Assembly (NCBI RefSeq): GCF_022346885.1
Contig: NZ_JAKRNK010000001.1
Span: 744,001-808,000, forward strand
DNA: 64,000 nucleotides
Direction: 5' to 3'
Source: Paenibacillus sp. ACRRX
GTDB lineage: Bacteria > Bacillota > Bacilli > Paenibacillales > Paenibacillaceae
Under the pieces are notes generated by a model. It was not told the DNA's origin, made no database searches, and worked only from the letters and a program-made list of their open reading frames with translations. Of this stretch, positions 27,422-36,892 are shown piece after piece; position 1 is the first letter of the stretch; every line of letters begins with the position of its first letter. A program made the translations under genes and the position numbers.

Positions 27422-28628
27422 TACGACTAACACGTATACCTATCCGGATCAACAAGGTCGATATGGATCATTTGGAGGCCGCTATGTCCCAGAGACATTA
27501 ATGAACGCACTCTTGGAACTGGAGGAAGCTTATAAACAGTATGTAGTTGATCCGGATTTTCAGAAAGAATTGATCCATTTGCTGCGAAATTATTCAGGCA
27601 GACCAACAGCCTTGTATCACGCAGAACGGCTTAGCGCAGAACTTGGCGGTGCTAAAATATATTTGAAACGCGAAGACCTAAACCACACTGGAGCACACAA
27701 AATTAATAATACGATCGGCCAGGCGCTGCTGGCCAAGCGTATGGGCAAACGTAAAGTCATTGCGGAGACGGGAGCGGGCCAACATGGTGTTGCCACGGCA
27801 ACGGTTGCTGCACTGCTAGGCATGGAATGCAAAGTGTTTATGGGCGAAGAGGACATGAAGCGTCAGCAGCTAAATGTATTTCGCATGCGTCTACTTGGAG
27901 CGGAAGTCGTTCCCGTGCTATCTGGCACACGGACGCTCAAAGATGCTGGCAATGAGACGCTGCGCTACTGGGTCAGCCATGTCGAAGATACGTTTTATAT
28001 ATTAGGATCCGTTGTGGGTCCGCATCCTTATCCTATGATCGTAAGAGACTTTCAACGGATCATCGGCGATGAGACACGGAAACAACTACTTGAGATGGAA
28101 GGACGACTGCCAGATGCAGTAGTGGCTGCTGTTGGTGGGGGTAGCAATTCGATGGGGATGTTCTATCCTTTTATTGAAGACAACCAGGTCAGACTGATAG
28201 GGGTCGAGGCTGCTGGGAAAGGGATCGACACCGAGGAGCATGCGGCAACGATGACGCTCGGCCGTCCTGGTGTGTTTCAAGGATCGCTCAGCTACTTGCT
28301 CCAAGATAAGCATGGTCAGGTTCAGCCCGCACATTCCATCTCAGCTGGACTCGACTACCCTGGAGTGGGCCCTGAACATGCCTATCTTAAAGACTGCTCT
28401 CGCGCCGAATATGTGCCGATTACAGATGCTGAGGCGATTGAGGCGCTGCAGTTGTTGTGCAGAACAGAGGGCATTTTGCCTGCATTAGAGTCCTCCCATG
28501 CGATTGCACATGCAGTAAAGCTTGCGCCACAGATGAGCCCAGATCAACTTCTTGTAATCTGTTTGTCGGGTCGAGGCGATAAAGATGTAGGGACGATTAT
28601 GCAAGCATTGGAATTAGGAGGCGAGTAG
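27405..28628 (+). CDS. trpB: tryptophan synthase beta chain
   Basis: A 407-residue PLP enzyme joining indole and serine. The PLP-binding Lys lies in [16 protein letters not shown], the glycine loop is [12 protein letters not shown], and the opening [17 protein letters not shown] is canonical. It forms the alpha2beta2 complex with the next gene product, two bases downstream. Confidence 0.98.
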   Translation: MTSSTDTTNTYTYPDQQGRYGSFGGRYVPETLMNALLELEEAYKQYVVDPDFQKELIHLLRNYSGRPTALYHAERLSAELGGAKIYLKREDLNHTGAHKINNTIGQALLAKRMGKRKVIAETGAGQHGVATATVAALLGMECKVFMGEEDMKRQQLNVFRMRLLGAEVVPVLSGTRTLKDAGNETLRYWVSHVEDTFYILGSVVGPHPYPMIVRDFQRIIGDETRKQLLEMEGRLPDAVVAAVGGGSNSMGMFYPFIEDNQVRLIGVEAAGKGIDTEEHAATMTLGRPGVFQGSLSYLLQDKHGQVQPAHSISAGLDYPGVGPEHAYLKDCSRAEYVPITDAEAIEALQLLCRTEGILPALESSHAIAHAVKLAPQMSPDQLLVICLSGRGDKDVGTIMQALELGGE

Positions 28629-28629
28629 G

Positions 28630-29469
28630 ATGACTAATGTAGGAAATGCAACTGCTCAAATAGAGAATCGAATTGATACTGCATTCGCACAATTAAAGGC
28701 GAGAGGCGAGACAGCACTTATCCCTTTTATTACAGTAGGAGACCCAAACAGACATATAACGCTGCAATTGCTGCTTGGTATGGAAGAAGCGGGTGCAGAT
28801 GCAATTGAGCTCGGAATTCCTTACTCCGATCCCTTAGCGGATGGTCCTGTAATTGAGAAGGCGTCAGCTCGTGCTTTGCTGCACAATATTACAATCAGCG
28901 ATGGGATTGAGTTGGCTAAGCAAGCACGCTTACAGGGTGCTAAAATTCCATATATTTTATTTACTTATTATAATCCTGTTCTTCAGTATGGCCTTGAGTC
29001 ATTATTTCAGGCGTTATCAGAGGCAGATATTAGCGGAATAATCATCCCTGATCTCCCAGTAGAAGAAAGTGGGCCGGTACTTGAGATTGCTGATCATTAC
29101 CAAGTGCATCTTGTACCTCTTGTAGCCCCGACTTCTAAAGAACGGATTCAGCGAATCGTGAACTCAGCTCGAGGCTTTGTTTACTGTGTCTCATCGCTTG
29201 GGGTGACCGGGACGCGAGATACGTTTGAAGCGAACGTAGAAGCGTTCTTGGACGAGGTGCGCGCTTCCACGGCATTGCCGATTGGTGTCGGGTTTGGTAT
29301 CTCCACCGCAGAGCATGTACGCCGATTCAGTCCGCATTGCGACGGGGTTATTGTGGGTAGCGCAATCGTAAGGCAAATTGAAAATGCAATACCGTTGCTG
29401 CTGAACCCAGATACTTCCCATGCAGGGGTCTTGCAAATTTGTGAATTTGTGCGACAATTGAAGTCATAA
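28630..29469 (+). CDS. trpA: tryptophan synthase alpha chain
   Basis: A 279-residue TIM-barrel TrpA that releases indole from indole-glycerol phosphate. Catalytic Glu in ADAIELGIPYSDPLADGP and Asp in ISGIIIPDLPVEE are present, with VGFGISTAEHV near the phosphate site. It has an N-terminal extension of about 15 residues before the conserved part. It closes trpEDCFBA; hisC follows after 44 bases without a terminator. Confidence 0.97.
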   Translation: MTNVGNATAQIENRIDTAFAQLKARGETALIPFITVGDPNRHITLQLLLGMEEAGADAIELGIPYSDPLADGPVIEKASARALLHNITISDGIELAKQARLQGAKIPYILFTYYNPVLQYGLESLFQALSEADISGIIIPDLPVEESGPVLEIADHYQVHLVPLVAPTSKERIQRIVNSARGFVYCVSSLGVTGTRDTFEANVEAFLDEVRASTALPIGVGFGISTAEHVRRFSPHCDGVIVGSAIVRQIENAIPLLLNPDTSHAGVLQICEFVRQLKS

Positions 29470-29513
29470 ATTTGTAAGCACAATGAGGGATTTGCAGAAA
29501 GGGTGGGGCAGCT

Positions 29514-30611
29514 ATGCAGCCTAAGAAATCAGTCGTACATTTGCCTGTATATCAGCCAGGCAAGTCAGTTGAAGATGTGAAGCGTGAGCTAGGACTTGAC
29601 GAAGTGATTAAATTAGCGTCGAACGAGAATCCATACGGCAGCTCCGAACTGGCTAAGCAAGCCATTGTAAATGAAGTAAACAATACCAGTCTTTACCCTG
29701 ATGGTGCAGCTTTGCAGACAACAGCGGCTGTTGCTCATCACTTGGGTGTAAACACGAACCAGATTATTTTTGGAGCTGGCTCTGATGAGATTATATTAAT
29801 GATCTGCCGGGCTTACCTCGTCGCAGGTGATGAGACAATCATGGCGGATCAGACGTTCCCACAGTATAAGCATAACGCGGAGATTGAAGGCGCAAAGTGT
29901 ATTGAAGTACCGATGAAGCACGGTGCTCATGATCTGGATGCTATGCTTGCCGCTGTCACGGAACGTACCAAGATTGTATGGATCTGCAATCCGAACAATC
30001 CGACAGGCACTATTTTATCCCACAATGAGATTGTGGCTTTTATGAATCAGATGCCTAAGCATGTATTAGTCGTGCTGGATGAAGCATATGTTGAATATGT
30101 GACAGATGATCAATTTCCGGACACGTTTGCTTTGTTGAAAGAGTTCAACAATTTAATATCATTGCGTACATTTTCAAAAATTTATGGGTTGGCATCCCTC
30201 CGCATCGGATATGGGGTTGGCGATCCTGCTGTGATCCACACAATTAATCAAGTACGTGAGCCTTTTAATACGACACGTTTTGCGCAGGCTGCCGCAAAGG
30301 CTGCTATTGAAGACCAGGCCTTCATTGAAATGTGCAGGAACAACAACAAACAAGGAAGAGAGTACCTGCAAGAGCAGTTCAATCGTCTTCAATTGCACAG
30401 CTTTCCTGCCCATGGCAACTTTGTCCTCGTAGATGTTGGCATGCCCGCACAAGACATGTTCCTGATGCTAATGCAGAGAGGAATAATTACACGAGCAGGT
30501 CATGGGAAGTACCCAACATATTTGCGTGTTTCAATAGGGAAGCCTGAGCACAACGAAGCTTTCGTACAAGCATTGGAGCAGATTCTGCTGGAAGTTAAGG
30601 TGACATCATGA
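29514..30611 (+). CDS. hisC: histidinol-phosphate aminotransferase
   Basis: A 365-residue class I/II aminotransferase. It has ASNENPYGSS, NPNNPTGT and the PLP Lys in RTFSKIYGLASLRIGYG. In B. subtilis the hisC of this supraoperon serves both histidine and Tyr/Phe synthesis, and the same double role is likely here because tyrA follows with an ATGA overlap. Confidence 0.96.
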   Translation: MQPKKSVVHLPVYQPGKSVEDVKRELGLDEVIKLASNENPYGSSELAKQAIVNEVNNTSLYPDGAALQTTAAVAHHLGVNTNQIIFGAGSDEIILMICRAYLVAGDETIMADQTFPQYKHNAEIEGAKCIEVPMKHGAHDLDAMLAAVTERTKIVWICNPNNPTGTILSHNEIVAFMNQMPKHVLVVLDEAYVEYVTDDQFPDTFALLKEFNNLISLRTFSKIYGLASLRIGYGVGDPAVIHTINQVREPFNTTRFAQAAAKAAIEDQAFIEMCRNNNKQGREYLQEQFNRLQLHSFPAHGNFVLVDVGMPAQDMFLMLMQRGIITRAGHGKYPTYLRVSIGKPEHNEAFVQALEQILLEVKVTS

Positions 30612-31702
30612 GTACAAACATTGCAATTCTGGGCGTAGGGCTCATCGGCGGCTCGCTCGCCCTTTGCTTTAAAGGTAAACCAGGTATTAAAGTGATCGGG
30701 TATTCACCAAATCCATCGTCCACAGATAAATACGTAAAACGAGGAGTAGTTGATACGGCAACGACCTCACTTGAGGAAGCCGTAAGCGATGCAGATTACA
30801 TTTTTGTATGCTCCCCCGTAGGCATGCTCGATAGCATGCTCTTGCGTCTTCGTGCTTTACCGCTTAGACGCGGTTGTGTTGTTACGGATGTGGGCAGTAC
30901 AAAAGCCTCAGTATCTAAATGCGCGCGTGAACTGAATTGGGAGGACGTACATTTTATTGGCGGTCATCCGATGGCAGGTTCTGAGCGCTCTGGAGTTGAA
31001 GCAGCTTCTACATTATTGTTTGAGAATGCATTCTATGTCCTGACACCTGACGAAGAAGTCAATGAGTCTGCTTATCAGCGTCTGGTCGACTTACTGCAGT
31101 ACACGCGTGCTCATATTATTAGGATGAATCCGGAGGAGCATGATCGCGTTGTAGGTGCAATCAGTCATCTTCCGCACATCGTGGCTGCGGCGCTTGTTAA
31201 TCAAGTGCGAGAATATAATGAGCAAAATGACATGTATGTTCATTTGGCTGCTGGAGGGTTTCGAGATATTACACGGATTGCTTCCAGCGACCCGACGATA
31301 TGGAGTGATATCTTAATTAATAATCGGGATGTTATGCTCACGCTGTTGCGTGATTGGAGACATAACGTTGAGGATTGGATTGACATCTTAACGAACAAAG
31401 ACAGTGATCGAATTCAGCAGGCGTTCAAACAGTCTGGTGAATTCAGGAGCCGGATGCCAGAACGGCGGAAAGGGATTATCCATGCCTTATACGATTTGTA
31501 CATGGATGTTCCTGATACGCCAGGTATTATTGGTAAGATTGCAACGGTGCTTGGCAGTCATCACATTAACTTGAGCAATCTCCAGATCATTGAAAGTCGG
31601 GAGGATGTGCCAGGGGTGCTGCGACTGTCCTTCCGCCAGCAGGATGATTGGGATAAGGCTAATGCACTGCTGACGTCAATTGGATACACGGTATATGTAT
31701 AA
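30608..31702 (+). CDS. tyrA: prephenate dehydrogenase with ACT domain
   Basis: A 364-residue TyrA, oxidising prephenate to hydroxyphenylpyruvate with NAD. The Rossmann motif GVGLIGGSLAL at residues 8-18, GGHPMAGSERSG and a C-terminal ACT domain (about residues 295-364, DVPDTPGIIGKIATVLG) for feedback by tyrosine are visible. In B. subtilis aroE (EPSP synthase) follows tyrA; here it does not, so that gene must lie elsewhere. Confidence 0.96.
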   Translation: MSTNIAILGVGLIGGSLALCFKGKPGIKVIGYSPNPSSTDKYVKRGVVDTATTSLEEAVSDADYIFVCSPVGMLDSMLLRLRALPLRRGCVVTDVGSTKASVSKCARELNWEDVHFIGGHPMAGSERSGVEAASTLLFENAFYVLTPDEEVNESAYQRLVDLLQYTRAHIIRMNPEEHDRVVGAISHLPHIVAAALVNQVREYNEQNDMYVHLAAGGFRDITRIASSDPTIWSDILINNRDVMLTLLRDWRHNVEDWIDILTNKDSDRIQQAFKQSGEFRSRMPERRKGIIHALYDLYMDVPDTPGIIGKIATVLGSHHINLSNLQIIESREDVPGVLRLSFRQQDDWDKANALLTSIGYTVYV

Positions 31703-31806
31703 GGGAGTTAGTGCCAAAACAGTAGATGCAGAGGGCTTGTGAAGGTTCGTAAACAGGGCCCAAACGGAAAAATTTGATAAAATAAGAAATTATTTTTGTA
31801 ATGTTA

Positions 31807-31836
31807 TTGACATAATGAAAACGTATACAATATAAT
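31807..31836 (+). promoter_or_regulatory. strong sigma-A promoter with no gene behind it
   Basis: TTGACA at 31807-31812 is a perfect -35, with an 18-base spacer and TATAAT at 31831-31836, a perfect -10. No open frame with a ribosome site follows; a terminator begins about 50 bases after the expected start. Confidence 0.7.
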
Positions 31837-31842
31837 AACAGT

Positions 31843-31919
31843 ACAGTATGGTTTCTCTCCACTCCTATCCAATATTTGCACAGTGTGCAGCCACTCCTTG
31901 ATGGAGTGGTTTTTTTTTT
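31843..31919 (+). ncRNA. candidate small RNA of about 75 nt
   Basis: Between the strong promoter and a terminator lies a short unit: a hairpin TGCAC/GTGCA (31877-31889), then CCACTCC/GGAGTGG (31891-31897 and 31903-31909) and ten T. A second CCACTCC copy at 31858-31864 could compete for the same GGAGTGG arm. Either a free small RNA or an attenuated leader for the downstream sigma gene would fit. No known family was recognised. Confidence 0.5.
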
Positions 31920-32226
31920 GTTTTTAAATTTTTTTATGCCGTGTGCAACAAAACAGGAAAGCTATGCGTTAGATATACAGAAGCATAATGAATGGTACCT
32001 AATTTTGAATCTTAAGAAAATTTAAGGTTAATTGGCTTTTGACCTATGTTAAAATACGATTGTGCCCAATAGTATGACAAAAGCTAGCATAACTTGACAA
32101 AATGGTAGAACATATTAAGAGATTTATAGTTTTGAATCACCGATTCGCAACTTTTTATAACTTCTGGAGTATAAACGTAAGGTAGCGCATCGGGATCGAA
32201 ATGGAAAGCTAGGAGGATCGCAATCC
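31920..32226. other. AT-rich region upstream of the ECF sigma gene
   Basis: About 300 bases, AT-rich, without a supportable gene. AAC followed by CGTA near 32159-32179 is a weak candidate for an ECF-type autoregulated promoter, but the spacer (14 bases) is shorter than usual. AGGAGGA at 32211-32217 serves the sigma gene. Confidence 0.4.
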
Positions 32227-32802
32227 ATGACTGATTCCCAGATCATTCGCGATATTAAAGACGGTGATGTCGAATTATATGCGGATTTGATGAATCGTTA
32301 TCAACGTAAAGTGTTAGCCTTTATTTATCACATGCTCAAAAGTTCTCAGCTAGAGCTGATGGCGGAAGATTTGTGCGCGGATACTTTCTATAAGGCATTT
32401 AGAAGCTTACATACGTTCCGAGAGGCTGAGGCGTCATTTTCAACCTGGCTGTATACGATTGCACGCAATACGGTGCTAAGCGAGCTACGCAAGCAGCGCA
32501 GCATTCAGGTCTCACTTGACGAGGACAACAGTATCGTACCGGAAGCGCCTAAGGAAGTAGTCCCTGAATATGCAGCATTACGAAACGAGAAAGTGAATCT
32601 CGTCAGGGAAGCAATTAATAATTTGCCCGAGAAACAAAGATCCGCTATCATCTTACGTGAATACGACCAGCTCGACTATCAAGAGATCGCACATAAGCTG
32701 GGGCAGACAGTTAGTTCCGTTAAGTCACTGTTGTTCCGGGCAAGAGCGAGCATCAAATTGCAGCTGGAAGGCTACATTGCTGAGCCTGGGTTGAAGGGAT
32801 GA
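32227..32802 (+). CDS. ECF-type RNA polymerase sigma factor
   Basis: A 191-residue sigma-70 family ECF factor. Region 2 (AEDLCADTFYKAFRSLHTFR and STWLYTIARNTVLSELRK, about residues 48-99) and region 4 (LPEKQRSAIILREYDQLDYQEIA, HKLGQTVSSVKSLLFRAR) are complete. It would direct transcription of a stress or envelope regulon and is likely held by the membrane protein encoded next, seven bases downstream. It resembles SigW-like factors; the exact group cannot be fixed by eye. Confidence 0.9.
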   Translation: MTDSQIIRDIKDGDVELYADLMNRYQRKVLAFIYHMLKSSQLELMAEDLCADTFYKAFRSLHTFREAEASFSTWLYTIARNTVLSELRKQRSIQVSLDEDNSIVPEAPKEVVPEYAALRNEKVNLVREAINNLPEKQRSAIILREYDQLDYQEIAHKLGQTVSSVKSLLFRARASIKLQLEGYIAEPGLKG

Positions 32803-32809
32803 ACGGATA

Positions 32810-33403
32810 ATGAAATGTGCGGAAGCGCTCGATTGGATATCGGAATACACCGATATGCCGGCTGACGATCCGCGACGTCTTGCGATTGATATCCATTTGC
32901 AAGAATGTGAGGGGTGTGCGGAGCAATATCGCATATGGGCAGCAAGTGAAGAATGGAATGAAGACCTCATGGATTGGGAGGCAGAAGATGAGGTGTTCGA
33001 AAGAATATCATTCGAGCCCGCCTTGGTGATGGAACGCATTTATAGCGAGGACCAGTGGCTAATGCCGGTTCATCGTCGCGGTCATCGCATGTCACCGCGT
33101 ACACGCAATGTATTAGCGGGGATCATTTCATTTTGTCTTGCTGTGTTTCTGTGTAGTCTGATCGTGTTAGTTATCCGCCTTGAACCGAGCAAGGCAGAGC
33201 CAGTAACAGGTCTTATCCCGGCTGTTATTGCAGGAAGTACAGACGCAACGACGAATGCTATTATCGTCGATATACCTGCAGATAGTGCGATTGAACCACT
33301 TCTTCTTGTTCCAACAGTCCCTCATTATTGGATAGCATTATCTTTGTTTGGAGTGACGTTTGCGTTACTGCTTCTGAATTGGTTGACGAGGGTGAAGCAG
33401 TAA
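32810..33403 (+). CDS. probable membrane anti-sigma factor
   Basis: A 197-residue protein with a cytosolic N-terminus carrying a zinc-binding anti-sigma pattern (HLQECEGC, about residues 29-36), a membrane helix at about 100-123, an extracytoplasmic part of about 45 residues and a second helix at about 173-192. The position directly after the ECF gene supports a cognate anti-sigma role. The two-helix layout and short external loop could allow regulated proteolysis; this is inference. Confidence 0.75.
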   Translation: MKCAEALDWISEYTDMPADDPRRLAIDIHLQECEGCAEQYRIWAASEEWNEDLMDWEAEDEVFERISFEPALVMERIYSEDQWLMPVHRRGHRMSPRTRNVLAGIISFCLAVFLCSLIVLVIRLEPSKAEPVTGLIPAVIAGSTDATTNAIIVDIPADSAIEPLLLVPTVPHYWIALSLFGVTFALLLLNWLTRVKQ

Positions 33404-33474
33404 GTTCATAATATAGTGAGGGGATTCCCCATCGTAATCAACCTAGTAGATTTAAGGTGAACTAAGGAGAATTC

Positions 33475-34077
33475 ATGACTTCACAAATAATCGGACTTGT
33501 CCGTCATGGATTGACGGATTGGAATGCGTTAGGCAAGATACAGGGACAGACCGATATTCCGCTGAATGAGGTGGGTCGTTCGCAAGCTTTAATGTTAGCT
33601 GACCGGCTTAAGCAAGAATCTTACCGTTTTGATGCTGTCATTTCAAGTGGTTTGATGCGTGCTGAAGAAACGGCCACCATTATTGCGCGTGAACTCGACC
33701 TCCCGTTATTAGCACCGCATCTAGGATTGTTAGAGCGTTATTATGGTCAGATAGAAGGTACGACTGCGGAGGAACGAGAAACGATGTGGGGCTTGAACTG
33801 GCGCAAGATGGAGCTTGGTCAAGAGACTGACGAAGTGCTTCGTCAACGAGCTCATGATAGTCTGGAGCACATTGCATCCGCCGCAGATGGGAAGAACATT
33901 TTAATTGTATCTCATGGCAGCTGGCTGGCCCAGCTGTTTATTGGTTTGTTCGGTGAGTCATGTACAGGACATATTGGCAATTTGTCATTTACAGTTATCG
34001 AGCGCAATCACACGGAGTGGCACTCTTTGCTGATGAATTGCTCAGCCCACGTTCAACCCCACTCATTGCAACGCTAA
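33475..34077 (+). CDS. histidine phosphatase family protein
   Basis: A 200-residue phosphoglycerate-mutase-like phosphatase. The phosphohistidine motif is LVRHGLTDWN (residues 8-17), with a second Arg in SSGLMRAEETA and a late His in VSHGSW. The substrate is unknown; cofactor-independent small-molecule phosphatases of this kind are common in Firmicutes. AAGGAGA precedes the ATG. A strong terminator follows. Confidence 0.9.
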   Translation: MTSQIIGLVRHGLTDWNALGKIQGQTDIPLNEVGRSQALMLADRLKQESYRFDAVISSGLMRAEETATIIARELDLPLLAPHLGLLERYYGQIEGTTAEERETMWGLNWRKMELGQETDEVLRQRAHDSLEHIASAADGKNILIVSHGSWLAQLFIGLFGESCTGHIGNLSFTVIERNHTEWHSLLMNCSAHVQPHSLQR

Positions 34078-34130
34078 TAAAGTCTGTATTAGAGTAAGGT
34101 ATTCGCATTTGTTTGCGATTAGACACAACG

Positions 34131-34185
34131 AATAAGCCTGTGGTTTGCATGCTGCTAAGCATGTACCCGCAGGCTTATTTTATTT
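34131..34185 (+). terminator. terminator after the phosphatase gene
   Basis: AATAAGCCTG pairs with CAGGCTTATT and an inner CATGCT/AGCATG stem is stacked above. TTTATTT follows. Confidence 0.8.
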
Positions 34186-34308
34186 GTATAAAAAGTTTTT
34201 TTAATCTGTTTGTATATAGATCGTATAAATAAGTGCATTTTTCCAATAATGGTTACTGTACAACGAGATTCGGCAAGAAATTAAAAGAATACGGGATGGA
34301 GGTGAAAC

Positions 34309-35457
34309 ATGAACTTAGCGGATATGCTTAGTTACGCGGATATACAGCAGCTTGCTCGTATTGCCCGTCAATATGATTGTGAATGCAACTCGCATTCCAA
34401 ACATGACCTGATTCAATCCATTCTGAGCGCTGTGGGCAGCAGAGATATATTCGAGCACCAAGTGAATACGATGTCATTAGAAGAGCTGCGGTTTTTAAAT
34501 TCTTTGCTTTTCGATGAACGAGCTGCATTTAGTCTGGAAGAGCTCATTTCGCGTGTGCAGCAGACTCGGTTTGATTCACAGGCGGCTGATAACAAGGAAG
34601 CAGCAAATCCAAGGGATACCATCGTCAAGTTTAAACATAGTGGCTGGTTATTTAATGGATGCAGTCAGCAAACCAAGTATTTGTTCCAGGTTCCAGATGA
34701 TCTGAAAAGAAGGTTTCGTGATGTACTGCACAAGCGATTTCAGCATCAGTTGGTTCATGTGCACGAGCCTGAGGCGTATAGGGATGAGGATGGGCGACTA
34801 GGAGAAGATCTGATAGAGCTGCTTCGGTTTGTTCATACTGGAGTAGTGCCGCTTAACAACGAAAGTGTGATGTACAAAAAAACACAGCAGCAGTTGTTAG
34901 ACAGCTTTGCAGTGAAGGAAGCTGTTGTCCAGAAAGGCGAGTGGCGATTTGGATACGGCAGGCGGTTCCATGATTACCCGAATCGGATGTCCTTGATCTA
35001 TGATTATGCATTTTATCAGGGCTGGTTGGAGGAAATGGAAGGCCACCTGCGCTTAACAGCGACAGGACAAGAACGGTTTATTAATGGGGGCGGATATGAA
35101 CCGATTCAACCCATCTATCGTTTTTGGTTAAAGTTATACAAAAATGCGGTGCCCAATTTATTGTCGATTGTGCACTGGGTAAACTTGTGCAGCGCTCGCT
35201 GGTCAACAATAGAATCGTTAGAATCCATTCTACAGCCATATCTGAAGCCATTTTATTATGATACGCCGCAATCTATTTTCAGAGAGCGCATTATTCGTAT
35301 GATGGTATATTTGGGGCTGCTGCGATATGGAGAACATTCGCAGCTTGGTCCGCTCGTGCAGGTTACGAAGCGTGGACAAACCTTAATTCAAGGCGTGTAT
35401 GTCGATCATGATGATAAGATTCCATTAATTGTTGACAAGCAGCAACGGCATTGCTAA
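34309..35457 (+). CDS. hypothetical protein, 382 residues, helical
   Basis: I do not recognise the family with certainty. It is a soluble protein. Residues 1-60 look like a SAP/winged-helix-like module (ADIQQLARIARQYDCEC, HDLIQSILSAV); the middle (about 165-270) and the end (about 300-370, ERIIRMMVYLGLLRYGE) look like further winged-helix units, reminiscent of the non-catalytic parts of XPB-like helicases, but no helicase motif is present. GGAGGTGA precedes the ATG. It might bind DNA; this is inference. Confidence 0.65.
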   Translation: MNLADMLSYADIQQLARIARQYDCECNSHSKHDLIQSILSAVGSRDIFEHQVNTMSLEELRFLNSLLFDERAAFSLEELISRVQQTRFDSQAADNKEAANPRDTIVKFKHSGWLFNGCSQQTKYLFQVPDDLKRRFRDVLHKRFQHQLVHVHEPEAYRDEDGRLGEDLIELLRFVHTGVVPLNNESVMYKKTQQQLLDSFAVKEAVVQKGEWRFGYGRRFHDYPNRMSLIYDYAFYQGWLEEMEGHLRLTATGQERFINGGGYEPIQPIYRFWLKLYKNAVPNLLSIVHWVNLCSARWSTIESLESILQPYLKPFYYDTPQSIFRERIIRMMVYLGLLRYGEHSQLGPLVQVTKRGQTLIQGVYVDHDDKIPLIVDKQQRHC

Positions 35458-35540
35458 GATGATTCCAACTTTTTTCTTGCTGCGCTTGCAGAAATCCATC
35501 CGGTATTCTGAAGGAGCAAGAACCTGTTGGAGGCGATCAT

Positions 35541-36050
35541 TTGTTGTACATACCCTATCAAGATAAGATGCCACGTATCGATGAATCAGTATATGTGGCG
35601 GATGGAGCCAAGCTTATTGGCGACGTTACAATCGGCGCAGGCTCCACTGTGTGGTTTAACGCGGTGCTGCGCGGAGATCTAGCACCTATTCATATTGCTG
35701 AACGCGTCAATATTCAGGACGGTGTTATCGGACACGTCAACACGAATCAGCCGCTTCTTGTAAGTGAAGATGTATCTGTCGGGCATGCCGCCATTATACA
35801 CGGCTGCCGGATAGGCAAGGGTACATTAATCGGCATGGGGGCTATCGTCCTGAACGGTGCGGAACTCGGTGAATATGCTTTAATAGGGGCAGGATCGGTC
35901 ATTACCGAAAATAAAAAAATACCGGCCTATACTCTTTCTCTCGGTTCACCCGCACGAGTTATCCGCGAGCTGACAGAAGAAGATTTACAGCGCATGAAAC
36001 GAACAACAGATAGCTATGTGGTGAAAGGAAAGGAATATAGGAGCTCTTAA
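35541..36050 (+). CDS. gamma-carbonic anhydrase family protein
   Basis: A 169-residue left-handed beta-helix protein of the gamma-carbonic anhydrase/YrdA group. Hexapeptide repeats are seen from about residue 20 to 130, and potential metal ligands in IGHVNTNQP and SVGHAAIIHGC (three His). Many members lack proven activity. It starts at TTG eight bases after GGAGG. It precedes the IDEAL-domain gene by 25 bases. Confidence 0.88.
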   Translation: MLYIPYQDKMPRIDESVYVADGAKLIGDVTIGAGSTVWFNAVLRGDLAPIHIAERVNIQDGVIGHVNTNQPLLVSEDVSVGHAAIIHGCRIGKGTLIGMGAIVLNGAELGEYALIGAGSVITENKKIPAYTLSLGSPARVIRELTEEDLQRMKRTTDSYVVKGKEYRSS

Positions 36051-36075
36051 GCGTTCGGGTTTGGAGGTGCATCCT

Positions 36076-36255
36076 ATGGATAAAATGAAGGTTTCTTACG
36101 AAGTGATGTTGGGCTTGACGGCAGAGATGATATGGGACGACGCGATTCGTAAGCATCGTACCCGTCAAATTTACGTAGCAATTGATGAAGCATTGGCTAC
36201 AGGGGATGAAGCATCCTTTCAAATGCTGACGAACGAGCTGAAAACGTTACAATGA
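36076..36255 (+). CDS. IDEAL domain protein
   Basis: A 59-residue protein whose second half (YVAIDEALATGDEASFQMLTNEL) is an IDEAL domain, a short helical element found in Firmicute proteins including YpiB, encoded at this place in B. subtilis. Only the domain is retained here, without the larger N-terminal part of YpiB. Start ATG 36076 follows GGAGG at 36063-36067. Function unknown. Confidence 0.75.
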   Translation: MDKMKVSYEVMLGLTAEMIWDDAIRKHRTRQIYVAIDEALATGDEASFQMLTNELKTLQ

Positions 36256-36286
36256 AGAACGCATCATGCGATTCTTCATTTTTTTG
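36253..36286 (+). terminator. terminator after the IDEAL gene
   Basis: TGAAGAA / TTCTTCA arms, then seven T, starting at the stop codon. Confidence 0.7.
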
Positions 36287-36337
36287 TGCAAATCAGTATA
36301 ATGGAGAGGAAGAAGTAGGAAAAACGGGGGGGACATC

Positions 36338-36790
36338 ATGAAGTTCAGTGAAATCTCGGAAGCGCAGTGGCAACAATGGAAACCGTATTTAGATACGTGT
36401 GTAATTCCTGTAACCGGATTGACAGGGGCTCTGGCACCTTATCAAGCGACACAATGCTTGGAGCAATTAAGAGATTGGCTGGAGCATGTCGAAATTCCTT
36501 TTCATGGACGTATCGTTACTTATCCAGCATACCATTTTGTTGGTCATCCATCTGACATCTCTGTTGCACATGGAGAGTGGACAAAGTTGGATCGATTAGC
36601 CGCAGAGCTTAAAGGTGCTGGCTTCCGTTATGTTATTGGTATGTCTGCTCAGGTGGATCTGCCGCACGAGAAGCTGTCGAATTGTGATCTCGTATTAACT
36701 CCATTTGCTACTCGAGATATTGAGAGCGAGAATAGTCGTCAACGAATCAGTGAGCTTGTCCAAACAATGTGGTCTTCATCACAATACTAG
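36338..36790 (+). CDS. ypiF: DUF2487 family protein (YpiF-like)
   Basis: A 150-residue soluble protein resembling YpiF (DUF2487), which sits just before qcrA in B. subtilis as it does here. No catalytic motif is visible and the function is unknown. TATAAT at 36297-36302 may be its -10. A sequence of about 180 bases with its own promoter separates it from qcrA. Confidence 0.75.
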   Translation: MKFSEISEAQWQQWKPYLDTCVIPVTGLTGALAPYQATQCLEQLRDWLEHVEIPFHGRIVTYPAYHFVGHPSDISVAHGEWTKLDRLAAELKGAGFRYVIGMSAQVDLPHEKLSNCDLVLTPFATRDIESENSRQRISELVQTMWSSSQY

Positions 36791-36830
36791 TGTCAAATGT
36801 GACAAAATCCCAACATTTAACGAAACACTA

Positions 36831-36858
36831 TTGGTTGATCGTACCAAATTAATTGGTA
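36831..36858 (+). promoter_or_regulatory. candidate operator before the qcr promoter
   Basis: TACCAA at 36842-36847 and TTGGTA at 36853-36858 form a six-base inverted repeat with a five-base centre. A further TTGGT at 36831-36835 gives three alternating half-sites. The array ends five bases before the -35, a position suited to an activator or repressor. Confidence 0.5.
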
Positions 36859-36863
36859 AATTC

Positions 36864-36892
36864 TTGACGCTTACATAGGGCTGGGATATTAT
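36864..36892 (+). promoter_or_regulatory. sigma-A promoter of qcrABC
   Basis: TTGACG at 36864-36869, 17-base spacer, TATTAT at 36887-36892; leader of about 70 bases. Confidence 0.7.
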
